64,000 nucleotides of DNA from Sequoia sempervirens. Taxonomy: Eukaryota; Streptophyta; Pinopsida; Cupressales; Cupressaceae. Shown one piece after another: positions 34,577 through 47,035 of the stretch. Below the pieces are notes generated by a model. That model searched no databases. It saw only the letters and a program-made list of their open reading frames with translations, and was not told the DNA's origin. Position numbers and translations under genes: made by a program. Numbering within the stretch: position 1 is the first letter of the stretch; the number at the start of each line of letters is the position of its first letter. The stretch lies in NCBI GenBank assembly GCA_007258455.2, contig VDFB02000003.1, positions 46,627,889-46,691,888 on the forward strand, written 5' to 3'.

Positions 34577-36653
34577 AGTTTATTTTCCCACAAAAATTAG
34601 TTAAACATAAAATTATGTAAATTGGATAATGCAATTTTGATTTGGAGCAAATTGTACTTGACAATAAGTTTTTTTATAACTCATTTCTAATTTATGTGAG
34701 TTGTAGTTTGAAGCTTTTGATATAATGAGAAAGCGTACAAATTTATGCATTGTATCATACAATTGTGTACATTATTTTCAAACATTTATCATGCTTGTAT
34801 GATAGATACAAGACTTGGACGTAAAATAGTCTTGGCAAGCTGATTTTTTACTTAAGACTTGGAGGACTCAACACAGACTTGGTAGGCTGACTTTTTGACT
34901 TGAACGTTGAAGGTAGGTTTTCAAATCAAATAAACCCTAGCCCACAGAGTGATGTGTGTTTTCCATTATATTTTTATTGAATTCTCTTGGAAAATAAATG
35001 AAATTAACTATGATGGTTTTTTGTTCACTGTTGCCAATTGATTCTAAGTTTTCTTTAAGAGGCTTGGGGTTGTAAGATCAAAGGGGTCTCTTGTAGTCAA
35101 CAGAGAAAGAAAGTCAAACCTTGAGGAATTGTAACAAAGATGTGATAATCACAAAGCACAAGGTTCAAAGCAAGGAGATCATAATGTAAACACAAAAGAG
35201 AAAAATTATGTTTTTATTAGAACAATGATTTTAAGGATTGACTATGAAGAACAATCATCATAAGATAGCAATGAATACAAACAATGATAGTGCCAATGAG
35301 TTATCAATGTAGTGAATAAAGAGTTCCAATTTTCAATGCATGATAACAGTAGTCCAAGGCATGCAAGAGATAGGAATGAAAGACAATATATAGAGGGAAA
35401 ATAGTTGCAAATGATCACTGTTATATCAAAGCATATGAGTGTCAGAGGATCATAGCAAAATGAAGGAGATAATAGCAGTTGTTATGAATGCCATGTGACA
35501 CGATATCATGCAAAAAGAAGATGTAAAAGACCATGGAACAGAGTGAAAAGGGGTCAAAGTCAATGAGACTCATTCAATGTGAAAGAGCATTATCATTATA
35601 TCAGTGAAAGCACAAGATTGTAACAACAATGAAGCAATGGAAAGCAAGAACAGTATATGCAACATCAAGATCACTGTCATAAAGGATGAAGATTAGCATG
35701 AGGTTTCAGGATTCAAGATTTCCACTTACCTTTAGATTGTAACCTTGTTTAATGTTCTTCCCTTTCTTGAATGATACTAGTGTTGCAACTCAGAAAACGT
35801 TGCTCAACAAGCTCTGGCATTACAAAAATGGAAACCACCACTCTTTGCATTCAATGGTTGTTTCCTTCGTTAGACTTGCAATTGGAAAACCTTCAAATGC
35901 GCATGGGAGTTGAAATACCAAATTGTTGATTAAACTTCGAAACTTCCCTCCAACATGAAATCACAATGTTTTATGAAAAAAATCAAACTGCCTGAGATTC
36001 CCTCCAAATGCATACACGACCCAATCGACCAAGGCACCAAAAATACCCTTTTTAAAAAAATAATTTGTCTACCAAAAATACCTATTGCTAAAATGCACCA
36101 AAAAAACTATTGTGTGGAAGGCATACAAAAATTAATCTTCATTTTTAGGGAAAAAAATTCATCTATCTACATTGCCATTTTAATATAGGTTGTGAAAATT
36201 AAGATAAGCATGATGTGCTCCTAAAATTACTAGAGTTCAAACTTGTATAAAAAATAACATCTATAAAAATGATCCACACACAATTGATTTCATAGATTAT
36301 AAAATAATTCTATTTTTAAATCATATTTTATTAGTGAAATTGACCACAATTGCTCTTTGATACATTTGACATGCTAACACAATAGGAAAATCAAACTAGC
36401 TTCAAATCATAGTTAAAAACATTAACGATTCATTAACATAATGAGTAATAAAAGTTAAAGAATGTAAATGTTTATAAATTTTTTTATAAAATATGTGAAG
36501 GACTTAAGACTGTACCGAGAGGCAATGCCTTCAATGCGATAGGTATTTTTGGTGCACCAAGCAACCTAGGTGGCCAAATGGCCCACTTAGGTAGGGGTCC
36601 CATGAGGAGGGCTTAATTAGCTCTATGGATTATGATCAAATTCGAAAGAAAAA
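34577..36653. other. Non-coding part of the CACTA element right of SEC31
   Basis: About 2 kb with no convincing ORF or gene match. Around 34800-34920 phrases with GACTTGG and GCTGACTTTTT repeat imperfectly. The rest is AT-rich. It may be SEC31 flank or transposon sequence, and the boundary cannot be drawn. Confidence 0.4.
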
Positions 36654-36853
36654 AGAATAGAGGAGTAATAGTCATTTATTTAGTCATTTTTATTTGTCTG
36701 ATATTAGTCATTTAGTTGTGATTTTACCCAATGACCAAATTAGTCACTTATAAATGACCAAATTAGTCATTTATTTTCAGGATAATACTAGTGTTAGTCA
36801 TGTGACTAAAAGTTTTAGTCACGTAGTCATTTATTTTCCAAATTCTACTAGTG
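36654..36853. repeat. CACTA right terminal and subterminal repeat region
   Basis: Contains TAGTCATTTATTTAGTCAT, AATTAGTCACT, TTAGTCATGTGACTAA and further copies of the subterminal word in both orientations. It ends CTACTAGTG at 36845-36853, the complement of the left end. ATC follows directly. Confidence 0.8.
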
Positions 36854-37097
36854 ATCCTACAATATCAAGGGCATATATTCAAAATCAAAATAGAGAGATT
36901 ATGAAATATTTTGCACAAATTGACATTAATAGTGAAGTGACTGAGCTCAGTAGCAAATATACTTAGAATTTGATGCCATCTTTGCAATCATTCACAAGAG
37001 CTCGACGTGCCAGAGACAAGGGAATTCAAGGAAGAAGACTCTGTAGCTACCATTCTGTTTGGTAAGTTTATAGAAACCCTTCATAGCAAGTGTACAA
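36854..37097 (+). repeat. Repeat S, copy A, right part
   Basis: Continues the repeat interrupted at 9439. It aligns with 41492-41737, sharing for example AGTGAAGTGACTGAGCTCAG and GGGAATTCAAGGAAGAAGAC. It leads into the start of ORF copy iv. Confidence 0.75.
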
Positions 37098-37604
37098 GTG
37101 TTGAATTTTCTCAATTCTGAAAGTAGATGCTTAAAAGGGTTAGGTAGAAGTAAATTTTACATCATGCCACCTAAAAGGAGTGAACATGCAAGTAAAAAAC
37201 AAAAATCCACAACCCCTAAAAGAAAGAAAAGGCCTCTACAACAATCCATATTAGATGTGTTACCTAATTCAACAGATAAAGGATTCAAAAGTGTATTTAG
37301 AGACGTAGCTCATGGGTGCAAAGATGCAATTATTCCTACCTCAGGGTGGGATTTATTCTAGTATTTTTATGATAAGAGGGATTGAAAGATTCTAGTTTTG
37401 AATCTTTGGGCTTTAGATTTTACCAAGCTAATAGTCCCAAACATCTTTATAGATGTTGAGTTTATTAGAGTATTGGCACAACGTTATCACCCTGCCATTA
37501 CAACTGTGAGAATTTCAAATGGCTCACCATTAGTATTGTTCACTAAATCAACAATTGGCAAGTGCTTCATTTTGAATAAACAATCCATCACTAAGGTCGA
37601 CTAG
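37098..37604 (+). pseudogene. Unknown retroelement ORF family, copy iv: N-terminus only
   Basis: ATG at 37164 opens a Lys-rich N-terminus (MPPKRSEHASKKQK) that looks like a nuclear localisation signal. A TAG near 37359 follows, then the family block LIVPNIFIDVEFIRVLAQRY. The sequence is close to copy v (41804 onwards) until about 37600, where similarity stops abruptly and gypsy pol begins. About 80% of the protein is missing. Confidence 0.65.
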
Positions 37605-40560
37605 TAAGAAAAAAGAATGGACTAATCAAGCCTCTTAGGAATTCATCTTGGGTATCAAATTTAGTACCAGTAAGAAAAAAGAATGGAGATATAAGGTTGT
37701 GTGTAGATTTTTGAAATATAAATGTTTCATCCCTCAAATATAATTACCCACTCCTAAATTGTTGGTATGTGGCGAATGATCATGCTATACTATACACTCT
37801 TTATGTATCCTTGCGGGGGCTCGGGGCTGGGCGAGGTTTCGAGGGTGGCAACCCCCGAGAAAATTTTTTTCTTGTTTTTTGCTTCGTCACCGACAAAAGA
37901 AAAAACCGACTTTGTAAAACCCTAATTTTGGAAGCTTCTAAAAGCTTGCTATAAGCAATTGGGATGGGAGTTGCAGTCGGGAATTATTAGCAAGATTGTA
38001 ATATGTTTTACACTAGATAATAAAATCATTGGATGGATGCAATTTTGTGGATGTAGCCCAAATTGGGTGAACCACGTTAAATTCTCTGTGTTGTCTTGTT
38101 TCTGCTATAATTTTTTGTGTGCTTTATTTATCTGTTTTATTGATCAAATCTGCATTTAACTGTTAGATATCTGCCTTCTAATCCTAACACAAATATGGAA
38201 GAAATGTTGCAGAGAGTGACAGGATGTGAACTTTTATCCATGATGGATGGGTTCTAATGCTATAACCAAGTCAAGGTTAAGGAATCAGAGTAGTATAATA
38301 TCACCTTTACTACATGATTGGGAACTTATGTGTATGTGAGAATTCCATTTGGCCTTACAAATGTCAGTGCTACTTTCCAAAGGGCCATGGATGGGCCATG
38401 GATGTAGCCTTTGCAGACTTGATTAAAATCATAATGGTTGTTTACCAAGATGACTTGATGACACACTCAAAGAATGTAGATGATCATTGTATGCATCTAG
38501 ACAAGACATTCATCAAAGCTTGAGTATGGGATATCTTTGAATCCTAAAAAGTGTCATTTTACTGTAACCGAAGGGAAATTACTAGGACACATAGTTTACA
38601 ATGAATGAGTCAAAATTGATCCAGAGAAAGTGGAGGCCATTGATAAGTTTCCTATCCCTAAAATTGTGATGGCTATCCAATCCTTCTTTGGACAAATCAA
38701 CTTTTTCAGAAGATTCATCTCCAATTTTTCTGAAATTGTAAACCTATATCAAAAATGTTGAAGAAAGGGGCACTGGGTGATTGGAAATATGAAGCCATAG
38801 ATGCATTTGTTTCAATAAAAAGAGCCATCAAAGAAGCCCCTGTATTAAATGTTCCATATTTTAGTAAACCCTTCTAGATCTTCTCTTTTGCACCTTACCA
38901 TATTGTTGCTAAAGAATGAAGAGGGGTATGAGCAACCAATCTCATTTTTTAGTAAGTCACTTCAAGGAGCTGAATTAAAATATGATGCCACAAAAAAGAA
39001 AGCTTATGCACTGGTAAAACTAGTGAAAGCATTTAGGCCATACCTAGTAGGGGCACAGGGGATTTCTTATATGTCAAATGCAACAGTTAAGGATGTTTTC
39101 ATATAGAAAAAAGTCACAAGAAGTGGATGTAGGTGGATTAATAGAATTAAAGAATTCAACATTGACATCCAAATTACAAAACTTGTTAGAGGGCAATGTA
39201 TAGAAAATTGATGGCTGAATCCAACTTGGAAGCTGCTCAAGTGTGTAACATTGAAGAACGTAAGGATATGATTTCAAGAATTGGACACACACATTGGTAT
39301 ACAGATATAGACTATTACCTCAAACATATGAAGTTCCCTGATCATATGAATGATAATCAAAAGAGAACATTGAAACTCCAAGCATCAAAGTAGGTTTTTA
39401 TAAACGGTGATCTGTTTTGGAAAAATAAGGAGTGCATCCTATTGTTATGTCTAGATGAAGGACAAACAGAACAAACCTTGAAAGCAATGCATGAAGGTGT
39501 ATGTGGATGTCACTTTTCAGCTAAGACCACTGCACATAAGATATTGAGAGCTAGTTACTATTGGCCAAAGGTCTTTGCAGATGCTCATAAATATGTAAGT
39601 GTGAGGCATGCTAGAAATTCTCTAGAAAATTGAAATATCAGGGAGCTTTACCTTTAAGACCCATGCAAATTGAAGCAAAATTTTACCAATGGGGTATTGA
39701 ATTCATAGGAGAGATAACAAATAAATCAAGTAGGGGGCATAGATGGATACTTGTAGCCATTGACTACTTTATTAAATGGATTGAAGAAATCCTCACCAAG
39801 AAATCTACGAGTAAAGTAGCGATCAATTTCTTGCTAGAAAACATCATCACAAGGTTTGATGTCCCTGTTAGATTAATCACAGATAATGGGATGTGCTTTA
39901 GATTTGATGAATCAATAAATTTTGTGAATCCTATGGCATAGTGATTTCTTATGCTTCCCCCTATCACCCTCAGGCTAATGGGCAAGATGAATCTAGTAAT
40001 AAGAGAATTGTGAAGATAATTAGAAGTATGCTTGACAATAACAAGAGAGCTTGGGATTCAAAACTAAAACTAGCATTATGAGTAGACAGGATCACAGTGA
40101 AAAAAGCTACTAGAAAATCTCCCTTTGAACTAGTGTATGAAGCTCAAGCAAGAATGCCAATGCATAACCTTTTTCCTATTTACAAATTCATGTTATAGGA
40201 GGATATGAATATCCCTGAGCCTATGAAAGAAAGGATGGAGCAATTAGTAGGACTAGATGAGGTCTGAATTAAGCACATAAAGAAAATAAAAAAATTCAAC
40301 AACAGATGAAGTATTTATTTGACAAGAGATCCAAGAACAAGAAATTTCAAATTAATGACATGGTTCTCATGTGGAATGGAAGAAATCAAGACAAGGGAAA
40401 ACATGGTAAGTTTGAGGCCTTGTGGTTGGGACCATTCATCATCATAGATAAATGTGGGGAAGATTCGTATTATCTATAGAACATGATAGGAGAAAATCAG
40501 GAATTGGTGGATGGACAATTCCCGAAACACTTCTTTTCTTAAAAGAAGATTAAAATCCAT
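37605..40560 (+). pseudogene. Ty3/gypsy pol remnant: RT, RNase H and integrase
   Basis: Reverse transcriptase starts near 37618 (VRKKNGDIRLCVDF), is interrupted by a solo LTR at 37760-38189, and resumes with MEEMLQRVTG. The active-site motif is VVYQDDL near 38445, and GKLLGHIV is near 38575. RNase H includes FFSKSLQGAELKYDATKKK near 38950. The integrase zinc-binding part (HEGVCGCHFSAKTT, near 39490) has lost its second cysteine pair. The integrase core has DYFIKWIEE and RLITDNG, and the later YHPQANGQDES carries the third acidic residue. Many stops and shifts make it non-functional. Gag, protease and LTRs are not attached. Confidence 0.8.
37760..38189 (+). mobile_element. Solo LTR, copia type, 430 bp, inserted in the RT
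   Basis: Starts TGTTGGTATG and ends CCTAACA, splitting the conserved RT segment YPL-N-MEEM. It is flanked by TAAAT (37755-37759) and CAAAT (38190-38194), a 5-bp duplication with one C/T difference. It contains GTGAACCACGTTAAATTCTC near 38065, a phrase common near the end of plant copia LTRs, and a GC-rich block at 37800-37860 unlike its surroundings. A solo LTR results from recombination between the two LTRs of an element. Confidence 0.7.
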
Positions 40561-40668
40561 GCACAGTAGTTTAGGATTTCTCCATTTTTTCTAGTTTGGT
40601 CTACGTCCCAGAGATAGTTCTAGATTCTTGTAATGTCTAAATATCCATTCATCCCCAACTAGAGCCAT

Positions 40669-41737
40669 TGTTACAACCTCCAAAAAATTTCCTAATTTTA
40701 CCATCATAGTTGACCTTGAACCCATTGAATAGATCCTTGATTCCTATGTTAAAATTTCTCTACCTTCGTGAACTTACTCACTACAAATAGAAAAATAACC
40801 TTTTAGGTTTGACTAACACTAAAAAGCCAAAAAAAAGATTTGAATGGCTTCAAAGATTAGAAAATTGTTCAATATTTAAATAAAATAATATCTAAAATAT
40901 TGCATCCATGATATATCCTCATATTTCCACCTAAAATGCATAAAAAATTCATTACCGCACCCCCAAAGTGACATATGTTCAATTCTAAGGTCCTTGGTGG
41001 GATGGCGGGGCAAAAAAATTAGTGTAAACCTTTACCGCAATATCGCGACAGTCAACAGAGGTATGTGCAGGATGGCAGGACATAAGATACAATTTAAAAT
41101 GTTTACTGCTATACCGCAACAGTTAAATATAAGGAACACAAGCTAGTAGTAAGGAAGCACTTAACAATGAAAGTAACTTGTAGCCCTACAAGGAGTAAAT
41201 AATTTGACACTACAGTATGGTGGTAAATGTTCGCTTAGTCGTTGGAGGTAACCTATTGTCCTGTGATGCTTTAAAGTGGAGTGGGTGGGGTGGTGGTATG
41301 AGATTTTTTAACCGGTCATCCTGCAACAAGAAAAATAAATAAGTGCAATATAGCGGGGAGAATAAAGAATGATAAAATTACATCACCACCCCACGATAGT
41401 CTTGATATGACGGAGCAGTACTATGATACAATTTTTCAAAGCATTTATATCGACAATGGAAATGATTACACCACCTATCTCGGACCGTTTGATCCTCCAA
41501 TATCATGGGAATATATTCAAAATCAAAATAGAGACCAATTATGAAATATTTTGCACGAATTCAGAATAATAGTGAAGTGACTGAGCTCAGTAGCAAATAT
41601 ACTTAGAATTTGATGCCATCTTTGCAATCATTCACAAGAGCTCAGTGTGCCAAAGACAAGGGAATTCAAGGAAGAAGACTTTGTAGCTACCATTTCGTCA
41701 GGTAAGTTCACAGAAACCCTTCATAACAAGTGTACAA
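40669..41737 (+). repeat. Repeat S, copy B (with the intact CACTA target site)
   Basis: Uninterrupted version of 8617-9439 plus 36854-37097. The single ATC at 41492-41494 sits where copy A carries the CACTA element, giving the pre-insertion sequence. Again non-coding and rich in ACCGC/GCGGT words. It leads directly into ORF copy v. Confidence 0.75.
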
Positions 41738-44700
41738 GTGTTGAATTTTCTTAATTTTGCAAGTAGATTCTTAAAAGGGTCAAGTAGAAGTAAATTTTAC
41801 ATCATGCCAGCTAAAAGGAGTGAACTTGCAAGTAAAAAAGTAGAATCCACAACCCCTAAAACAAAGAAAAATCCTTTGCAACAATCCATATTAGGAGTGT
41901 TACCCAATTCAATGGATAAAGGATTCAAAAAGGTATTTAGAGACATAGCTCATGGGTGAATAGATGCAATTATTCCTATCTTAGGGTGGGATTAATTTTG
42001 GTATTTTTATGATAAGAGGGATGGAAAGATTCCAGTTTCAAATCCTTGGGATTTAGATTTGGCCAATCTGATAGTTCCAAACATCTTTGTAGATGTCGAG
42101 TTTATTAGAGTATTGGCACAACATTATCACCCTGCCACTAGAACTGTCAAAATGTCATACGACTCATCATTAGTAGTATTGACTAAATCAACAATTTTTG
42201 AGTGCTTTATGTTGAATAAACAAGCCATCACTAAGGTCAACTTGGACAGAAGTGAGGAGTATTATATGAGATTGAGAAAAACCTATATGAGTGATGAACT
42301 TCCTATGCACATGAAAACGAGGTGCAAATAATAAGAGGATACCTATCTCCCCTTCTACAATGAGCCATTTGTTGTAGAAGACTTTCAAATATATTTCAAA
42401 AGAACTTATTTTTCTTTGTGTCAAGTTCTTGGAATGGATGCTCAAGAAAATATGCCAATCAGTCTCATGATGATGGCAATAAAAATTCAAAACCCTAAAG
42501 TGAACATTGAGTATAACTTTACTGCATTGAGGGTTGCATGAGGGGTTCTTACAAGTGAGAGGAAACATGGCCTCCACCACTTTCAAAAGCTACTCTTTGT
42601 TGTGTCACTTAATATTGTATCATAACGAAGATAAATGGACTAAAATAATGTGCTAAGGGATGACTTATTAACAGGGAAATAGGTTACCCATGCAACATTG
42701 GTGTTACATCTAGGATAGAAGATGTAGAAGAGGTGATTATGAAACATTCCATGTTGATTTTGTGGTAAGATTCATGGCCACTCTTGGTCATATTTCACCA
42801 AGAATTCCTACTGAAATTAGAGAGCTACTTAAACCCTTAGCACTAAAGCCAGATTAAGGGCACTGGAAAAATTTTGGTGATTGATTCTTTCTACCTAAAC
42901 ATACTATGATAAGAGTCTATGGATGTCCACAAGCTCCACACATTTTACCCAAGTTCGCTTCTCTTTGAATTATGTTTCTAGAGTTTATGTGGCATTTATT
43001 ATGGATGGAAAAGCATGTTATAAAAAGGTAGAAAAAAGACACATTCCTTCCCGACCTAACTGTATATGGAGAATTTTCCATTGGGTATGATACCCTTGAA
43101 GAATTGCAAGGTTATTTAAAGGTTAAGTATTCTTTGAAATCGAAGGGGAAAGGGTCTTTAACCCAAAAGGTCATGTAAACTTTGTAAGGAATAAAATTCT
43201 CACTAGAACTAGGATTACCAATGAAGTAGATTATGAAGAAGATGTGATTAGAAATTCCTTACACCTCAAGAAGTGTTCCAGAGGAAAAGGAAATGGGAGA
43301 TTCTAAGGAGATTTGAAGAAGAGAAAAAGAAGAAAGAAATTGAATTCCTAGGATTTTATGACATATGTAGAAGAAAAAGATCCTGAGATTTTATGTTGAG
43401 CCAGCAAAGGAATTTGGAGGGAAATCCCCAAAACCCACCAAGTTGCCCATTAAGAAGCCACATGGAGTTGCAATTTCAAAGCCCCTTCCAAACACTGCTT
43501 TAGTACAATTCATTTCATTAGACTCACCTCCAAAGGATTTAGGGCCTAAGAGGCAGAGAGTAAATGAATCAACTCCCCTTGTGGCATATGAAATAAGTGA
43601 AGAGGTGGGGGATATAGAGGAAGTGGCTAGTGTGCTAAGGAACTTAAAAGATGATGTTGAAGTTGATCAACCACTCCCTGAGGCTGCAACAGATGCTCAT
43701 CAACCTGAAGAAAGAGTGGATGTGCACACACATGGTGAACAAGAAATGCATGATGATGAAAGAGTGGTTGCTACTCTTAGGTTTATAGAGGATGATGAAT
43801 TGATCAAAACTCCTGAATTCAAGGATTTTTGGATCAAGATTAAAATGAAAGAATTTGAGGAGAGACCTCAGATCAATGAGATGGGTACTGAAGAGTCATA
43901 GCATGATAAAATTGTTACCCAAACATTTGATAAGCTAAGAATAAATTAAATAAATATCAATCTACATGAGGCTAGATAATTAATGGTGTTGGAAAGAAAC
44001 ATATTAATCATTCTTGGGATGACGCTGAAAAAGTTGTTCTTACTAGATCAAGTAAGAAATCAAGAAGATCCCATGCTAATTATCGAATTCAATTTAGATG
44101 AGGGAATGAGTGGTACAAGTTATAATCCAAGGATTGAAACCCTAACCTTCTGGAAAAAATAGAAAAGAATAGAAAAACCAAGACTGCTAGATGTTGTGAA
44201 GGAGATAAGAGGAACTGTCACAGTCAAAACCAAGATGCATCACCATTGGAAGCAACTATTATGACTATGCACTTAGCAATGTTTGCCCAAGCTATTGTTA
44301 AAATTTTGGAGGTTAGACTAGTAGAATCTAAGAAAGCACACATTGATTTAAATGATGAAGTAAATAAGTTGTTCATGGAGAATGTAAATCCGAAACAATA
44401 ATTAAAGGGAGTGGTTCCTTCCCAGAGCACATAAATGATAGTGTACCAGCCCCTCACAATTTAGAAAATTGATTCAGTTGTAATTACAACTGATCAGGTA
44501 AATGCATTGAAATAGAAAATTGAAAGTTTAAAGAAACTTAATGAAGAGATCAAGGGAGGAGTGTAAAAAAATATGTTTAGTATATTGGAAGAGATCTTGG
44601 AACATAGTCTCAAAATAACTATGGATAAAGTAGAGAATGTATATGATTGTTATGCTTCTCTGACTCAAGCACTTGAGAAAATGAAGGCTCACGTACCAAT

Positions 44701-45235
44701 TTTGGATCCCTTGTTCAAGAAATGGAAACCCATACCACACATTGATGACATTGTGCAAAGTATTGCAAAGAAGTATAGAATCTCCTGCAACTTTGAAGCC
44801 TACAGAGAAGATGGTGAAAATGGTTATTGATGAGCATCAATACATATCTAAAGAGTTAGAAGATTACAAAAAGAATGGAGTCGTTTCATACACTCAAGCA
44901 ATGGTTTGTACCAAAAATACAACGGGATGATGATAAACTTAAAGACTTCAATAACTGGAAGAAGGAATTCAATCAAATAGTCCCAAATTGTATTGCTCAT
45001 TTATAAAAGAATCAAGAGATGAATGTGCACAATTTCAACTTAATTTTAGATGGGATGTTTGTATTAGATTTAGGGTAATCAAAATTCATTATAGAGGCTA
45101 GAGGATTAGTAGAAAAAAATGGAAAAATCATTTGGCTAATATAACATAGATTCAAGGATACAAGTGGCCTAATGATTATACAATATTCTAATGGGATCAA
45201 ACATATCTAGCTCCCCCAAAAGAATAGGCCTTGTA
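41738..45235 (+). pseudogene. Unknown retroelement ORF family, copy v
   Basis: ATG at 41804 begins a Lys-rich N-terminus (MPAKRSELASKK). Family blocks follow in order: LIVPNIFVDVEFIRVLAQHY near 42065; a block with CQVLGMDAQENMPISLMMMA near 42420-42480; HTMIRVYGCPQAPHILP near 42900; an acidic stretch ending in DDELIKTPEFKDFW near 43795, matching DGDFVKSPEFKSF in copy iii; coiled coil near 44500-44720; and DFNNWKKEF near 44950. Numerous stops and shifts break it, but the order matches copy iii over more than 3 kb. Function unknown. Confidence 0.6.
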
Positions 45236-45294
45236 TCAGTGAAGTATCAAGCCTTGGGGGCATAATCATGGAGAGATGACCTTGCCAGATCGGA

Positions 45295-46468
45295 TGATCA
45301 CGGGTACCTTACAATGAATAACGGACTTTCGGTATACTACAAGTGTTGCAAGCTTCCATATTTGTAAGTTTTTATTTTATGCTTTCTCTCCTTAATTGTA
45401 TTTATGTATTTACAAATAAACAATGATAGTTAATACCTTTTTTTTTATGCAAATGATCATATAAATGAAATTTATTTTTAAATGTAATGGTCTATAGCTT
45501 GTCTCTTCCCTTAGTCACTTATAAAAGGGAAACCAAGACCTAGTAAGTAAAATAAATATAGTTAGGAGAATAAGGAAAACTTTTGGTATACATTGTAAAA
45601 TCTTTTGAAGTAAATCAATGGAAAAGAAGCTATAATTTATTGGCCAAAATTTTGGTTTCAATTGTTTGTTGATATAATTGTGTATGATTGTGTGGTTGTC
45701 TGTAGTTTGATATTTCCTTATTATTTAAATCGGTGTAACAAGGATATCTTCAATTTATCAAAACACATTTATTTTTTTGTGTGGTTCATTTAACTGGTTT
45801 CTTCAAGGAGTAATTAAATTCTTTTAAGTAAATCACAATAATCTGGAAGGATCATTTGGATCAATAAGAAGAGTCTCATAATCACTTCATTTCACATTTA
45901 TGCAGTGCATAAACATCCAAAGCGCCAAACAACTAGAGTTATAGCCAAAATGAAGAGGACACATATCATTCACATCTTGACTCCATTGGCGAACAAGAAA
46001 AGGCATTGATCATTTCCATCCAAAAATAGTTCATAAAATTATTATTTATACATTTAATTTTATGTAGGAGTAGGAGTAGGAGTAGTAGTTAGTTTTGCAT
46101 TTAAATCATCTATTTCAAATCCTCATTTCATATTGAAATAGGTTGAGATAAAATTATTTAATTGAAGAGTTGTGATCACGTGAGGATGATTTAATTGACA
46201 AGGTTATGAGGATGATTTAATTAAAAAAATTATTGATCACATAAATTCTTCAAAAGGTTTTAATATACTCAAATATCACCATTTAATCTTGGAGAGTGTA
46301 TATGCATTGGTGATCAAGGTAAACCCACCTAGGCCTAGTAGAGCCTAAAGAGCAGGGAGTTCCAACCACCTTGGTTGATTTCGCTCATTGGAAAAATCGT
46401 TGTTAAACTTGAACATAAAGCTTGGCATACTTTTAGAGTTTAGCAATCTACAAATTTGGGAACCAACA
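45295..46468 (+). repeat. LTR-like tail after ORF copy v
   Basis: Aligns with 22543-23592. TATAAAAGGGAAACCAAGACC lies near 45521 and CCCACCTAGGCCTAGTAGAG near 46323. It ends GGAACCAACA and is followed after 3 bases by a primer-binding-site-like sequence. A trinucleotide-like (TAGGAG)n run is at about 46064-46085. Confidence 0.6.
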
Positions 46469-46471
46469 TAT

Positions 46472-46489
46472 TGGTGACTTTGGTGGGGA
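46472..46489 (+). promoter_or_regulatory. Primer-binding-site-like sequence
   Basis: TGGTGACTTTGGTGGGGA, three bases after the CA end of the preceding LTR-like block. It is the same type as TGGCGACTCTGTTGGGGA at 31307-31324 (minus strand). It implies that the preceding block can act as a 5' LTR, so the internal region of another element should follow to the right. Confidence 0.55.
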
Positions 46490-47035
46490 TAAACCTAGAG
46501 ATTTGGTTGCAGACTGTCCATCAAAGAGTCATTAAAATCTTCAAATCTTATTCAATCAAAGTTTGGCACTGTAGAGATCTTTCTTTCCTATCCAAGCCTA
46601 CATCAATAGATAAAGGGACTTTGCTGGAAGGACAGAAATAGAAGATAAAAATTATTCCTCCATAAGGGAGGTGGCAACTCTTGTTAAAAATATCTGAGAA
46701 ATTGTGTATGAGTGACCACTTGAACATCAAATAAAAAAGATCAAGTTTTAGACATAAAAGCACCACAATTTCACCTAATATGGATGGTAGAAGATCTCTA
46801 CATTAAGGAAATCAAAATAATTTAATGAAAAAAGATAGAAAGTGGATAGAAAAGAATGGTTCAAAATCCCATCCTATTTCAAGAACAACTACTAATAAAG
46901 AGGGAGCCACAATAAATCCACCTGAAATCACTGAACTACAAAATTGTATGCACAATGATCAAGGGAATCCATTAGAGCAACACTTCAAGGAATATAATGG
47001 TCTTTTATCTTGAAAAAAAATTCACAACAATACAA
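46490..47035 (+). pseudogene. Gypsy leader and possible gag start, truncated
   Basis: Follows the primer-binding-site-like sequence. A 62-codon ORF at 46825-47013 (KKDRKWIEKNGSKSHP at its start) is hydrophilic and in the position of a gag N-terminus, but carries no diagnostic motif. The sequence changes character near 47035, where the minus-strand copia-like fragment begins. Confidence 0.35.

Larger units (their letters stand above)
9440..36853 (-). mobile_element. 27.4-kb CACTA (En/Spm) DNA transposon with nested insertions
   Basis: The left end reads CACTAGTACACAAAC and the right end, on the opposite strand, CACTAGTAGAATTTG, so 8 bp match exactly. Both ends carry clusters of TTAGTCAT/ATGACTAA. 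The 3-bp target duplication ATC and the empty-site paralogue at 41492 confirm the boundaries. Inside, on the minus strand, are the two genes typical of the superfamily, TNPD-like and TNPA-like. On the plus strand is part of a host SEC31 gene. Nested within are a 9,038-bp LTR retrotransposon (24402-33439) and ORF copy iii with its LTR-like tail, so the original transposon was nearer 13-18 kb. Both transposase genes have premature stops, so movement would need enzyme supplied in trans. Confidence 0.85.

Noticed and set aside
37800..37860. GC-rich island taken as a possible promoter or gene start
   Set aside because: It falls inside the copia-type solo LTR bounded by a target duplication.
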